From assembly GCA_021776375.1 (NCBI GenBank), contig JAJFGA010000089.1, forward strand, positions 1-64,000: a stretch of 64,000 nucleotides of DNA, read 5' to 3'. The notes beneath the pieces are model-generated. The model did not search any database, was not told the DNA's origin, and saw only the letters and a list, made by a program, of their open reading frames with translations. Source of the DNA: Hyphococcus sp. (GTDB taxonomy: Bacteria > Pseudomonadota > Alphaproteobacteria > Caulobacterales > Parvularculaceae). A program made the translations under genes and the position numbers. How positions within the stretch are numbered: the first letter of the stretch is position 1; each line of letters begins with the position of its first letter. Below, one piece after another: positions 42,027-49,934 of the stretch.

Positions 42027-42775
42027 ACCCTATGCACAAAATCGCTTTTTGCCTTCTTGTTCCCGCCCTCGCCGGTTGCACAAACAGTCTTGATCATATG
42101 TTGCGACCGCCCAGCATGACCGCGCCCGGCGACGTGAAAACCGCCGCGCCAACGCCGGCGCTGGCGCGAATGGATGTGCCGCCACGCCCCATTTCTTTCA
42201 CCGAGCCGCCAGAAACCGCCGCATCGCTATGGCGATCAGGGCCGCAATCTTTGTTTGGCGACCGGCGCGCGCGCCGGCAGGGCGATATCCTCACGGTCAT
42301 GATTGAGATTGATGAAGAAGCGGAAATTCGCAACCGTACGGATCGCAAACGCAGCGGCGCGGAGAACCTGTCCGTGCCGGCGCTTCTCGGCGTCAACTCG
42401 CTCGCCGCGAAAGTCCTTCCCGGCGGCGCGGCGCTCAATCCAGCGATTGATACATCCTCTAACTCAACAACTTCCGGCGACGGCCTCATCAAACGCGAAG
42501 AACGCATCACCTTGCGCGTTGCCGCCACCGTGACGCAGGTTCTCCCCAACGGCCACCTCGCTATAGCCGGCAGTCAGGAAATCCGGGTCAATTATGAGCT
42601 GCGCGAGCTATTGGTCGCCGGCATCATCCGCCCGGAAGACATCTCGCGCAGTAATGTGATTACCTATGACAAAATCGCCGATGCTCGGGTTTCTTATGGC
42701 GGGCGCGGGCAGATCAGCGATTTGCAGCGGGCGCGATACGGTCAACAGATCGTCGATATTGTCTCGCCATTTTAA
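42023..42775 (+). CDS. flgH: Flagellar L-ring lipoprotein FlgH
   Basis: The 250-residue protein has a lipoprotein signal with lipobox ALAGC (C19), then SLWRSGPQSLFGDRRARRQGDILTVMIEIDEEAEIRNRT and a C-terminal GNLAIAG-like GHLAIAGSQEIRVNYELRELLVAGIIRPEDI and GRGQISDLQRARYGQQIVDIV, all typical of FlgH. It forms the outer-membrane L-ring. It is coupled to flgA by an ATGA overlap. Confidence 0.96.
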   Translation: MNPMHKIAFCLLVPALAGCTNSLDHMLRPPSMTAPGDVKTAAPTPALARMDVPPRPISFTEPPETAASLWRSGPQSLFGDRRARRQGDILTVMIEIDEEAEIRNRTDRKRSGAENLSVPALLGVNSLAAKVLPGGAALNPAIDTSSNSTTSGDGLIKREERITLRVAATVTQVLPNGHLAIAGSQEIRVNYELRELLVAGIIRPEDISRSNVITYDKIADARVSYGGRGQISDLQRARYGQQIVDIVSPF

Positions 42776-42778
42776 ACC

Positions 42779-43309
42779 ATGAAAATATTTCTGCCCATTG
42801 TCATCATCCTGATCGCCGGCGCCCTTGGCGGCGGCGGCGGGTTTTTCTTGAAGCAGACAACATCGCCCGGCGCGACTGATGTGGTCGCAATCGAAGCGAC
42901 GGATGTGAGCCATGACAAGGAAGACAAAAAGAAAAAAAAGAAGAAGAAAGATAAGAAAAATAGCCACGGCGGCGCCGCCGATAGTAACGCCGCTTATTTG
43001 AAGTTTGGACGCCAGTTTGTTGTCCCGGTGGTCAAAGATGGCGCGCCGCAAGTGATGATGATACTGGAAATCAGCATCGAGATTGAGCCGTCACTGGCCG
43101 GCGATATTTACACGCTCGAGCCAAAGCTGCGCGATGCGTTTCTGGCAGAGTTGATGCGGCTGGGCGGCGCCGGCATTTTGACAAAGGTCCTCGAAAGCCC
43201 GGAGGCAATGGCGAACGCGAAATCAGCATTACTAAACACTGCGCACACGCTGTTGGGCGACGGCGCTAAGGATATTCTCATTCTTGGTATCGGTGTTCAG
43301 GAGTACTGA
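42779..43309 (+). CDS. FliL-like basal-body protein (copy 2)
   Basis: The 176-residue protein has one N-terminal membrane helix (FLPIVIILIAGALGGGGGFFL), a poly-lysine linker coded by an A-rich tract (42924-42962) and a FliL-type periplasmic domain ending LGDGAKDILILGIGVQEY. FliL domains bind stators; a second paralogue may serve a different stator or ring position. The A-rich linker is a possible frameshift hot spot. Its stop abuts the flgD stop on the other strand with no base between (43309/43310). Confidence 0.78.
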   Translation: MKIFLPIVIILIAGALGGGGGFFLKQTTSPGATDVVAIEATDVSHDKEDKKKKKKKKDKKNSHGGAADSNAAYLKFGRQFVVPVVKDGAPQVMMILEISIEIEPSLAGDIYTLEPKLRDAFLAELMRLGGAGILTKVLESPEAMANAKSALLNTAHTLLGDGAKDILILGIGVQEY

Positions 43310-43993
43310 CTAAAAAGCCGCCGATAGCGCGACAACATCCGCTGGATCGACTTCAATGTCGCCGTCCAGCCTCAACGCAGCGGCGCCGCCATCGAGCCGG
43401 ATTTCATTGACCACGCCGAATGTGTTGGCCGCATCGGTGCGGATCAAACCTTCGTCATTGTAATAGGCTGCCGTGACTTGATAAACGCCGTTTTCAACGG
43501 AGCGCCCGCCTGCCTGCCCGTCCCAAGTTTGCACGTCTCGGCTGGTCGCAACATCAAACCGGGCAATCTCATTGCCGCCCTGATCAAGAATTATCGCCTC
43601 GGCGCGGGTGGCGCCCGCCTCTCCCGACAGACGATAACGCACTGGATCGCCGCTAAAATAAACCGCCCCGCCCGGCGATTCGGCAACCCGGCCAATCCAG
43701 TCTGCATATTGATCAATACCGCCTCCGGTGATCGCAGAGGAAATCGTTTCAAGCTGACCATTGGCGCGAACGAGTTGCTCGACCGATGAAAAGCTAGCAA
43801 GCTGGGCGACGAATTCTGTTGAATCCGCCGGACTTAATGGGTCCTGATTGCGCAACTGCGCAGTCAACAAGGTCAAAAAGTTTTGAAAATCGACGCCGTT
43901 GAGATTTGGCGCACCGGGATCATCCTTCGATGCGCCAAGAGCCAGCGTTGCGCTGCTAAGCGATTGTTGCGATGCGATGGCTTGTGATTCCAT
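43310..43993 (-). CDS. flgD: Hook-cap scaffold protein FlgD
   Basis: The 227-residue protein has the FlgD N-terminal block LNGVDFQNFLTLLTAQLRNQDPLSPADSTEFVAQLASFSSVEQLVRANGQL and a C-terminal Tudor/Ig-like part (GGNEIARFD..TWDGQAGGRSVENGVYQVTAAYY). FlgD caps the growing hook. It lies 22 bases after fliK on the same strand. Confidence 0.95.
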   Translation of the reverse strand: MESQAIASQQSLSSATLALGASKDDPGAPNLNGVDFQNFLTLLTAQLRNQDPLSPADSTEFVAQLASFSSVEQLVRANGQLETISSAITGGGIDQYADWIGRVAESPGGAVYFSGDPVRYRLSGEAGATRAEAIILDQGGNEIARFDVATSRDVQTWDGQAGGRSVENGVYQVTAAYYNDEGLIRTDAANTFGVVNEIRLDGGAAALRLDGDIEVDPADVVALSAAF

Positions 43994-44015
43994 AGCGCGA
44001 ACTCCTCAGATTTTT

Positions 44016-45200
44016 CTATAACAGGCGATCCAGCCGCCCGTCCAAACTCAGCGCCGCAACAGTATGCGGCAGATCATTGATCTCTATGCCGACGGCGTCA
44101 TCATGTTGGCTCCCTGCGGCGAACGGGTCATCGTCAAATTTTGTATCGGGTTGTGGACCTCGTTCACGAAATTGCAGGTCGATATTATCCAGTCCGCTCT
44201 TTTCAAGCTCACGCTGGAGGATATCGATATTCCGGCGCATCAGCTCCAGCGTATCGGGCGCATCTGCGGCGACCGTCGCGCGGATGATATCGCCGCCCCT
44301 GCCCTCAAAATCGATGGTCACTCGGCCGAGCTCCGGCGGGTCGAGCCGGACTTCAATACTCGCATCCATGCCGCGGCTTGTGATCGCCGCCACGATTTGC
44401 GCCGCTGGTTTTATCGCCGCCTCAGACACAGGCGACAGTGTAATTGCAGAGGCTGCACGATCATTAGCTGCGCTTAGCGTCTGGATCAGCGGTAAATTCT
44501 CATCCAGGGCAATCAGCCCCGGCTCAATGGCCGTCTTATCTGCAAGCCCAGCCGCCATTAATGGCGCGGTGGTTATAAATTTGTTTACGGGTAATCTCGG
44601 CGCCAGAAATTCGTTTTGTATGGCGTCAAATCGTTGAGCGCCAAGCTGTCGCGGCAGATCCATCCCATCATCGCGCAGCGATGTGCGCCCTGAAGGATCG
44701 ACAACTTGTCCTTTATTCGTCGGTAACACGGATGCGTCGGGCTTGAGGTCGCTAAGAATATCAACTGACGGAGAAGCGTCAGAACCGACAAAGCGTTGAA
44801 CCGGGCTTATGCGCCCACCGACCGGAACCGTGATTGTCCTCTCGCCATTGTCATCGACGGCTGCGGCGCCGCCAAAGACTAAGCGTTCCATATTCGCGAG
44901 GAGTAATGTTCCATTGTAATCGTCAGTAGGCTGCGCCTTCACGTGGTCGGCATGCTCTGCGAGGCTATCCGGCGGCGCCGGAAGGTCGCTCAATTCCGGC
45001 CCCAGCCGCGACGCGCTTGCATCAAGGACCCTCAGAAATTCATTGAGTTTTGGGCTCTTGGTTCCGTCAGGCGAAGAAAACCCGCCAACAAGGCCCGCCA
45101 GCCCGGCGCCTAATGGCGCAGACCCCGCCGGTGCTGAACCCGCCGGCGGCATTGGGGCGGCGAACAAACTCGCAGCCAGGCCCTGAACAATAGTCTCCAT
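44016..45200 (-). CDS. fliK: Hook-length control protein FliK
   Basis: The 394-residue protein has a long Ala/Pro/Asp-rich N-terminal region and the Flg_hook C-terminal domain: MDASIEVRLDPPELGRVTIDFEGRGGDIIRATVAADAPDTLELMRRNIDILQRELEKSGLDNIDLQF at about 275-340. FliK measures the hook and switches FlhB specificity. It heads the fliK-flgD unit, divergent from the flgJ-like gene. Confidence 0.9.
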   Translation of the reverse strand: METIVQGLAASLFAAPMPPAGSAPAGSAPLGAGLAGLVGGFSSPDGTKSPKLNEFLRVLDASASRLGPELSDLPAPPDSLAEHADHVKAQPTDDYNGTLLLANMERLVFGGAAAVDDNGERTITVPVGGRISPVQRFVGSDASPSVDILSDLKPDASVLPTNKGQVVDPSGRTSLRDDGMDLPRQLGAQRFDAIQNEFLAPRLPVNKFITTAPLMAAGLADKTAIEPGLIALDENLPLIQTLSAANDRAASAITLSPVSEAAIKPAAQIVAAITSRGMDASIEVRLDPPELGRVTIDFEGRGGDIIRATVAADAPDTLELMRRNIDILQRELEKSGLDNIDLQFRERGPQPDTKFDDDPFAAGSQHDDAVGIEINDLPHTVAALSLDGRLDRLL

Positions 45201-45209
45201 ATTCTGAAC

Positions 45210-45224
45210 ACTACCTATGATAAC
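45210..45224 (-). promoter_or_regulatory. Copy of the flgE-type motif between fliK and the flgJ-like gene
   Basis: ACTACCTATGATAAC matches the flgE palindrome (25567-25581) at 12 of 15 positions. Including the flank, GAACACTACC (45206-45215) is identical to the reverse complement of the flgE copy. It lies in the 79-base divergent region and could serve either gene. Confidence 0.35.
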
Positions 45225-45279
45225 TTATTATTTAGTTACGCTACTTATGGTTGCAGATGAAATTCTTCAGGAAATAGCC

Positions 45280-45588
45280 ATGTCCGCGATCGAAAACACC
45301 CTGCCGCCGCCCCTCCAGCCGGCAAAAACGCACACGCCCGCAGGAAGCCTGGCGGAGCAAAACCGAACCGAAACGTTACGCAAAACAGCGCGCGAATTCG
45401 AGGCCGCCTTTATCGGGGAAATGCTGTCTTATGCAGGCTTTGAAAAAGCACTTTCGGGCGATTCAGGGTTCGGCGGCGAAACTTTTTCCCGAATGTTGGT
45501 GGATAGTTATGCTCAAAGCATCGCCGATGTTGGCGGATTTGGCCTCGCCGATAAAATTTATGATCAGCTTAAGGATAATATAGGATGA
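45280..45588 (+). CDS. FlgJ-like rod-binding protein (no muramidase domain)
   Basis: The 102-residue protein from ATG 45280 (AGGAAA eight bases upstream) has the rod-binding block ALRKTAREFEAAFIGEMLSYAG..FGGETFSRMLVDSYAQSIADVGGFGLADKIYDQL of FlgJ N-terminal domains. As in many alphaproteobacteria there is no peptidoglycan hydrolase domain. It would cap the growing rod. The frame begins at 45217 but that part is hydrophobic and unlike the family. Its stop overlaps the next gene. Confidence 0.82.
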   Translation: MSAIENTLPPPLQPAKTHTPAGSLAEQNRTETLRKTAREFEAAFIGEMLSYAGFEKALSGDSGFGGETFSRMLVDSYAQSIADVGGFGLADKIYDQLKDNIG

Positions 45589-45971
45589 AAAATACCGCTG
45601 CAAAGCTGAGTTCTATCATCAGCGACCTTGCGCGTGTCATCGGGCTGGAGAGAACAGCCATTGCCGGGCGTTCTTTTGACGGCATCGCCGGACTGACGGA
45701 GCATAAAAAGACGTTGCTCGGTGAATTTGACGCCATTATCGCCGCCATGGGCGAGGACAATCTTCCAGTGGCGCTGATCGATGAATTGGGCGCTGTACGC
45801 GCGACGGCGCAGGAGAACGCCGTAACGCTACAAGCCATGGCTGAAGGCGCGAAAAATGCACTGCAAAGACTGAAATCAATCAATGAAAAGGAATTGGCGA
45901 CGGGCGTCTACCTGCCAGATGGGGCGACATTGATGAACCCCGATGCGGCGACGTTCTCTTCAAAGGCATAA
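45585..45971 (+). CDS. FlgN-like export chaperone
   Basis: The 128-residue protein is mostly alpha-helical and has the length and heptad pattern of FlgN (LSSIISDLARVIGLERTAIAGRSFDGIAGLTEHKKTLLGEFDAII; a second long helix to ~100). FlgN keeps FlgK and FlgL soluble before export. The call rests on helix pattern and on coupling (ATGA) to a flagellar gene; the sequence itself is weakly conserved. Confidence 0.6.
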   Translation: MKNTAAKLSSIISDLARVIGLERTAIAGRSFDGIAGLTEHKKTLLGEFDAIIAAMGEDNLPVALIDELGAVRATAQENAVTLQAMAEGAKNALQRLKSINEKELATGVYLPDGATLMNPDAATFSSKA

Positions 45972-46059
45972 GCTTTAATAGCTTATTATGCAATTGGTTG
46001 TAGGGATGGTGATACACAACCTGAATGGTTTCCGCGGACGCGCTTAAACGGCGCGCCGT

Positions 46060-46080
46060 GCCGTCAGAACGGCTTTTCTT
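46060..46080 (+). terminator. Weak terminator after the FlgN-like gene
   Basis: GCCGT-CAGA-ACGGC followed by TTTTCTT (46074-46080) forms a short five-pair hairpin with a U-run, ending transcription before the flagellin promoter. The stem is short, so it may be leaky. Confidence 0.5.
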
Positions 46081-46098
46081 ACAAGCAAAGACTTGTAA
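46079..46098 (+). promoter_or_regulatory. Perfect inverted repeat abutting the flagellin -24 element
   Basis: TTACAAG-CAAAGA-CTTGTAA is a seven-base-arm perfect inverted repeat ending one base before the sigma-54 promoter. At this distance a bound protein would meet sigma-54 polymerase rather than act as a remote enhancer, so a repressor or regulator site is more likely than an activator site. The regulator is unknown. Confidence 0.45.
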
Positions 46099-46099
46099 C

Positions 46100-46114
46100 C
46101 GGCAACTCCCTTGC
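46100..46114 (+). promoter_or_regulatory. Sigma-54 promoter of flagellin
   Basis: CGGCAA-CTCCC-TTGC has the invariant GG (46101-46102) and GC (46113-46114) exactly ten bases apart, with a perfect TTGC at -12. Transcription should start near 46126, leaving a ~48-base leader before the flagellin ATG. Flagellin control by sigma-54 with FlbD/FliX is known in Caulobacter; those genes are not in this window. Confidence 0.75.
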
Positions 46115-46173
46115 GAGGTCGGGCGCACAATCACCAGTTTTTTAAACTGACCGATCCCACACGGAGTATCAAA

Positions 46174-47370
46174 ATGAGCCTACTGACAAATACAAGCGCC
46201 ATGATTGCGCTACAAAACCTTCGCACAGTCAACACAGGACTTGCGAGTGTGCAGGAACAAATCTCAACCGGCAAAAAAGTTGGCAGCGCCAGGGACAATG
46301 CTGCGATATTCGCCATTTCAACGGTTATGCAATCCGACGTGCAAGGATTTAAAGCTATAGCCAGCTCACTCAATCTTGGTTCATCGACGGTTGCTGTTGC
46401 GCGTGGCGCAGCGGAGCAAATCACCGAACTCCTTACGGAGATGAAGGGATTGATTGTTGCCGCTCAGGAAGAAAATGTTGACCGGACAAAAATCCAAACG
46501 GATGTCGGCCAACTTCGGTCTCAAATCACATCGATTGTTGACGCGGCGCAATTTAACGGCCTCAACCTTCTGAAAACTGGCGCTAACGTTGATATCCTTG
46601 CCTCGTTAAATCGGGATTCTAGCGGCACCGTGACGGCAGCCCCAATTTCGATCGCTCGTGTGAGTCTGGAAACGACGGCTGGCGTTGCTGTTGCAGGTCT
46701 TGCCGCAACAACGACAGGCGTTAACGCTGGCGGTGACTCTGCCGCTCAACTGGTTGCGGATACGAACGTATTCGCGCTCGATATAGCCAATGGCGCAACC
46801 TTCACGGCCGGCGATATTTATGAAGTGAAAATTGACGGGCGACGTTTCAATTATCAAGTCCAAACCGGGGATGATCTGAATGATGTCGGCCAAGGCCTCA
46901 CTAATCTAGTCAATAATGCCGGCCTGACTGGTGTAACCGTCGCCTTTACAGCCGGCACAACCGGCACAACAGATGCCCAGGTCGATATTACCAATGCTAG
47001 CGGCTCCACTATCGCCGTAGAGGTCAGTGCCAACGACGGCTCAGGCGGCGGGCTTGGCGCCTTGAATGCTTTGGACGTCAGCACCAATGCCGGCGCATCC
47101 GCTGCGCTGGTGTCGATTGAAGGTCTGATCCAAACCGCCGTTGACGCCGCGGCGGAATTCGGCTCTGGCCAAAAACGTATCGACATTCAAACTACGTTTA
47201 TCTCCGATCTGACGGACGCCCTCAAAACCGGCATCGGCGCCTTGACCGATGCTGACCTTGAGGCAGCTTCCGCACGGCTGCAGTCCTTACAGGTGCAACA
47301 GCAGCTCGGCATTCAGGCGCTGTCCATCGCCAACCAAGCCCCGAACGCCATTCTTGGGCTGTTCCGGTAA
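46174..47370 (+). CDS. fliC: Flagellin
   Basis: The 398-residue protein has conserved flagellin ends: NTSAMIALQNLRTVNTGLASVQEQISTGKKVGSARDNAAIFAIS at the start and LQSLQVQQQLGIQALSIANQAPNAILGLFR at the end, with a variable Ala/Thr/Gly-rich middle (residues ~170-320) that forms the outer surface. GGAG eight bases before ATG 46174 sets the start. It is the only flagellin in the window, has its own sigma-54 promoter and a strong terminator, and is followed by flaF and flbT. Confidence 0.95.
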   Translation: MSLLTNTSAMIALQNLRTVNTGLASVQEQISTGKKVGSARDNAAIFAISTVMQSDVQGFKAIASSLNLGSSTVAVARGAAEQITELLTEMKGLIVAAQEENVDRTKIQTDVGQLRSQITSIVDAAQFNGLNLLKTGANVDILASLNRDSSGTVTAAPISIARVSLETTAGVAVAGLAATTTGVNAGGDSAAQLVADTNVFALDIANGATFTAGDIYEVKIDGRRFNYQVQTGDDLNDVGQGLTNLVNNAGLTGVTVAFTAGTTGTTDAQVDITNASGSTIAVEVSANDGSGGGLGALNALDVSTNAGASAALVSIEGLIQTAVDAAAEFGSGQKRIDIQTTFISDLTDALKTGIGALTDADLEAASARLQSLQVQQQLGIQALSIANQAPNAILGLFR

Positions 47371-47378
47371 CAGTATCG

Positions 47379-47410
47379 CCCGCGAAGGCTCCAGCCTTCG
47401 CGGGTTCTTT
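47379..47410 (+). terminator. Rho-independent terminator after flagellin
   Basis: A 12-base perfect stem (CCCGCGAAGGCT/AGCCTTCGCGGG) with a CC loop is followed by TTCTTT. It lies eight bases after the flagellin stop. flaF beyond it must use read-through or a promoter inside 47411-47437, where none is seen. Confidence 0.9.
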
Positions 47411-47437
47411 ATCTGTATCAGGATTATGGGGTTATAA

Positions 47438-47821
47438 ATGGTAGGTAATACAAACTTCGTGCGTCGCGCCTATGAGACATCGGCAAAATCGACCGGCACG
47501 CCGCGCAGTGTCGAATATAACTTGTTTTTAAGGCTAACAGGAGCGCTCACAACCGCTGAAGAAAACAGATCACACAATCACTCATCCTATATTGATGCGC
47601 TCAGTAGGAACCTTGAACTCTGGACAACCCTCGGCGCTGATGTTTCCAGTAATGAAAATGCCCTGCCCGCCGCCTTGCGGGGGCAAATTTTTTACCTGTT
47701 CGAATTCACACAGCATCACACCAAAAGATTGTTGAGTGGCGATACCAGCCTTTCCGCCGAACCGTTGATTGAAATCAACCGTAATGTGATGACCGGCCTT
47801 AACGCCGCCACGAGTGAATAG
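47438..47821 (+). CDS. flaF: Flagellin synthesis regulator FlaF
   Basis: The 127-residue helical protein matches FlaF: AYETSAKSTGTPRSVEYNLFLRLTGAL near the start and LRGQIFYLFEFTQHHTKRLLSGD. In Caulobacter FlaF and FlbT bind flagellins and tune their synthesis and export. ATG 47438 follows GGGGTTATAA. It lies six bases before flbT. Confidence 0.9.
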   Translation: MVGNTNFVRRAYETSAKSTGTPRSVEYNLFLRLTGALTTAEENRSHNHSSYIDALSRNLELWTTLGADVSSNENALPAALRGQIFYLFEFTQHHTKRLLSGDTSLSAEPLIEINRNVMTGLNAATSE

Positions 47822-47826
47822 CCCCT

Positions 47827-48234
47827 ATGACCGGGCTTGTGCTCAAACTCAAACCCAACGAAAAAGTTCTCGTCAACGGCGTACTTTTGCAGAATGGCGA
47901 TCGGGCGGCGCGAATACGCGTGCGCACCAGCGATGTTTCAATCCTGCGCAGCCGCGACGCCATTTCACCGCATGAGGCAAACACGCCGCTGACGCGGCTA
48001 TATTATATTGCCCAACTGGCGATGGCAGGGCAGGCCGAACCGCAAGAAGCGGTGCGCCAGGTGACAGACGGGATTGACCAGCTGTCTGAGATATTTACTG
48101 GCCATTCCGCCCAAGATCTCGACCGCGCACGAAGCGCCGCCAGCGAGGAAAAATTTTTCCTTGTGATGCGCGCGCTCAGAAAACTTTTTCCAATCGAAAA
48201 GGCGATGCTTGCCCGAAGCGGAAGCGCGCCATGA
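47827..48234 (+). CDS. flbT: Flagellin mRNA repressor FlbT
   Basis: The 135-residue protein matches FlbT: LVLKLKPNEKVLVNGVLLQNGDRAARIRVRTSDVSILRSRDAI then TRLYYIAQLAMAG. FlbT binds the 5' leader of flagellin mRNA and lowers its stability until the hook is done. The predicted 48-base flagellin leader (46126-46173) would be its target. Its stop overlaps the DUF1217 gene by four bases. Confidence 0.93.
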   Translation: MTGLVLKLKPNEKVLVNGVLLQNGDRAARIRVRTSDVSILRSRDAISPHEANTPLTRLYYIAQLAMAGQAEPQEAVRQVTDGIDQLSEIFTGHSAQDLDRARSAASEEKFFLVMRALRKLFPIEKAMLARSGSAP

Positions 48235-49079
48235 GCTTTTTTCCCGCAATTCCGCTTGGCGGCTTTCTTGGCTGGCGTATATTCAACCAGACGGAGGTGC
48301 GTCAGAAAGAAATTTTTACCAATGACGCTTTAACTTTGCGCAATGTCGACTATTTCAAGGAAAACATTTCCGGCGCCGCGACCGCAGCAGATCTCGTCAA
48401 TGACCGCCGTTTGCTGACAGTCGCCCTCGGCGCTTTCGGACTTTCAGAAGAGATCGATAAAAAAGCTCTGATCCGACGCATCCTCGAGGAAGGTACAGAA
48501 GACAGTAACGCTTTCGCCAACCGCATCAATGACCAGCGCTGGCGCGATTTTTCTGAACAGTTCGGCTATGGCAATTTTGCCGGCCCGCGAATATTGCTCT
48601 CATCCTTCCGTGAAGAAATCGCAACCCAGTATATAGAGCGCAGCTTCGAAGAGCGTGTTGGCGAAGTCGATACCGATATTCGCCTGGCCATGAACTTCCG
48701 GCGTGAGATTGCGCGCATCGCTGAAAATTCATCACCAATCTCGGTGAAGTGGTTGCAGATCATGGGACAACGGCCGGTGCGCACAGTCATGGAAGCGGCG
48801 CTCGGTTTGCCCGCGACTATCGGTTCGGTAGATCTCGATCAACAACGCGATATTTTCATGCGCAAAGCCGAAGCAATATTTGGTTCAAACTCGCCATCGC
48901 AATTTTCTGATCCAGAGGCCGTTGAAGACGCCCTGCAACGCTTTTTCCTGCGTAAGGAAATCGAGAGCGGGCCGAGCGCATCAACACCAGGCATGGCCGC
49001 TCTCAGCGTTTTATCGGCGCCGGCCGGCGGTGCACAAACCATCAATTTGATCCTGTCGAACGCGCTTTCGCGCAGGTAA
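48231..49079 (+). CDS. DUF1217 flagellar-locus protein
   Basis: The 282-residue protein matches DUF1217: TNDALTLRNVDYFKENISGAATAADLVNDRRLLTVALGAFGL near the start and repeated RRILEEGTEDSNAFANRINDQRWRDFSEQFGYG. DUF1217 genes lie in flagellar clusters of alphaproteobacteria and are sometimes called flagellar biosynthesis proteins, without a known mechanism. No signal peptide is seen. It is coupled to flbT, which suggests a filament-stage role. Confidence 0.82.
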   Translation: MSFFPAIPLGGFLGWRIFNQTEVRQKEIFTNDALTLRNVDYFKENISGAATAADLVNDRRLLTVALGAFGLSEEIDKKALIRRILEEGTEDSNAFANRINDQRWRDFSEQFGYGNFAGPRILLSSFREEIATQYIERSFEERVGEVDTDIRLAMNFRREIARIAENSSPISVKWLQIMGQRPVRTVMEAALGLPATIGSVDLDQQRDIFMRKAEAIFGSNSPSQFSDPEAVEDALQRFFLRKEIESGPSASTPGMAALSVLSAPAGGAQTINLILSNALSRR

Positions 49080-49107
49080 TGTGTTCTGACACTTTTACCA
49101 ATGCGGG

Positions 49108-49122
49108 TAATTAATACTTAAT
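49108..49122 (+). promoter_or_regulatory. AT-rich palindrome upstream of flgB
   Basis: AATTAA-TAC-TTAATT is a perfect six-base-arm inverted repeat centred about 61 bases before the flgB ATG, in the only non-coding gap (49080-49175) before the seven-gene flgB-flhB unit. It contains TTAA twice, but three bases apart rather than the seven of a CtrA site. No other promoter boxes were resolved. Confidence 0.35.
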
Positions 49123-49175
49123 TCAACTAATGCGTGCAGTTATGCTTAGCAGACTATTAATGCGAGGTGCTGCTC

Positions 49176-49520
49176 ATGCTTCAAAACCTCAACATCCTTG
49201 AAATCGCTTCAGCGATGGCGCGCCACGCCGTCCAACGTCACTCTGTGATCGCCGAGAACATCGCGAATTCTGATACGCCGGGTTTTAAAGCGAAAGATCT
49301 GGAACCCTTCAGCGAGGCCTTTGCGCGAGTGCAGCGCTCCGAGGCCGCCGACTTCCGCGTCGAGCGCATTACCACGGGCGAGCCTTCTCCGAATGGCAAC
49401 ACCGTATCGCTGGAAGACCAGATGGCGCGCAGCGCCGGTGCGCTCCGCGATCATGAAACAGCCATGACGATTTACTCAAAAGCAATGACGATGCTGCGCA
49501 CCAGTATCGGCCGGCGATAG
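49176..49520 (+). CDS. flgB: Flagellar proximal rod protein FlgB
   Basis: The 114-residue protein has the rod motif HSVIAENIANSDTPGFKAKDLEPF and C-terminal AMTIYSKAMTMLRTSIGRR of FlgB. GAGG eight bases before ATG 49176 supports the start; a GTG at 49167 would add three residues. It is the first gene of the flgB-flgC-fliE-fliQ-flhA-fliR-flhB unit. Confidence 0.93.
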   Translation: MLQNLNILEIASAMARHAVQRHSVIAENIANSDTPGFKAKDLEPFSEAFARVQRSEAADFRVERITTGEPSPNGNTVSLEDQMARSAGALRDHETAMTIYSKAMTMLRTSIGRR

Positions 49521-49529
49521 GGAGCGGCC

Positions 49530-49922
49530 ATGAATCCATTTGAAAAAATTTCAGCCCTCGCCGTTTCCGGAATGCAAGCGCAAGCGCAACGCATGCAGGT
49601 CGTCAGTGAGAATATCGCCAATGTCGACACCCATGGCTATCAGCGCAAACTGGTCACATTTAATTCTGTCTACGACCGGGCAACCGGTGAAAGCCGGCTT
49701 GAGATCGGCCGGCAATATCTGGACCCGGCGCCGCGCGAGACCGTTTTTGACCCATCCCACCCCTTCGCCGATGAGAAGGGATATGTGACGATGTCTAATG
49801 TCAGTGTCATGACCGAATTTGCTGATGCCCGCGAGGCGACAAGATCCTATGACGCCGGTCTCCAAGTCCTCCAGCAGGCGCGGGAAATGTACACCTCGCT
49901 CCTCGATATTTTGAAACGATAA
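49530..49922 (+). CDS. flgC: Flagellar proximal rod protein FlgC
   Basis: The 130-residue protein has MQAQAQRMQVVSENIANVDTHGYQRKLVTF at the start, a VSVMTEFADAREATRSYDAGLQVLQQAREM block and LLDILKR at the end, as in FlgC. It packs with FlgB and FlgF in the proximal rod. It lies nine bases after flgB. Confidence 0.95.
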   Translation: MNPFEKISALAVSGMQAQAQRMQVVSENIANVDTHGYQRKLVTFNSVYDRATGESRLEIGRQYLDPAPRETVFDPSHPFADEKGYVTMSNVSVMTEFADAREATRSYDAGLQVLQQAREMYTSLLDILKR

Positions 49923-49934
49923 GGAGGCTCAGCT

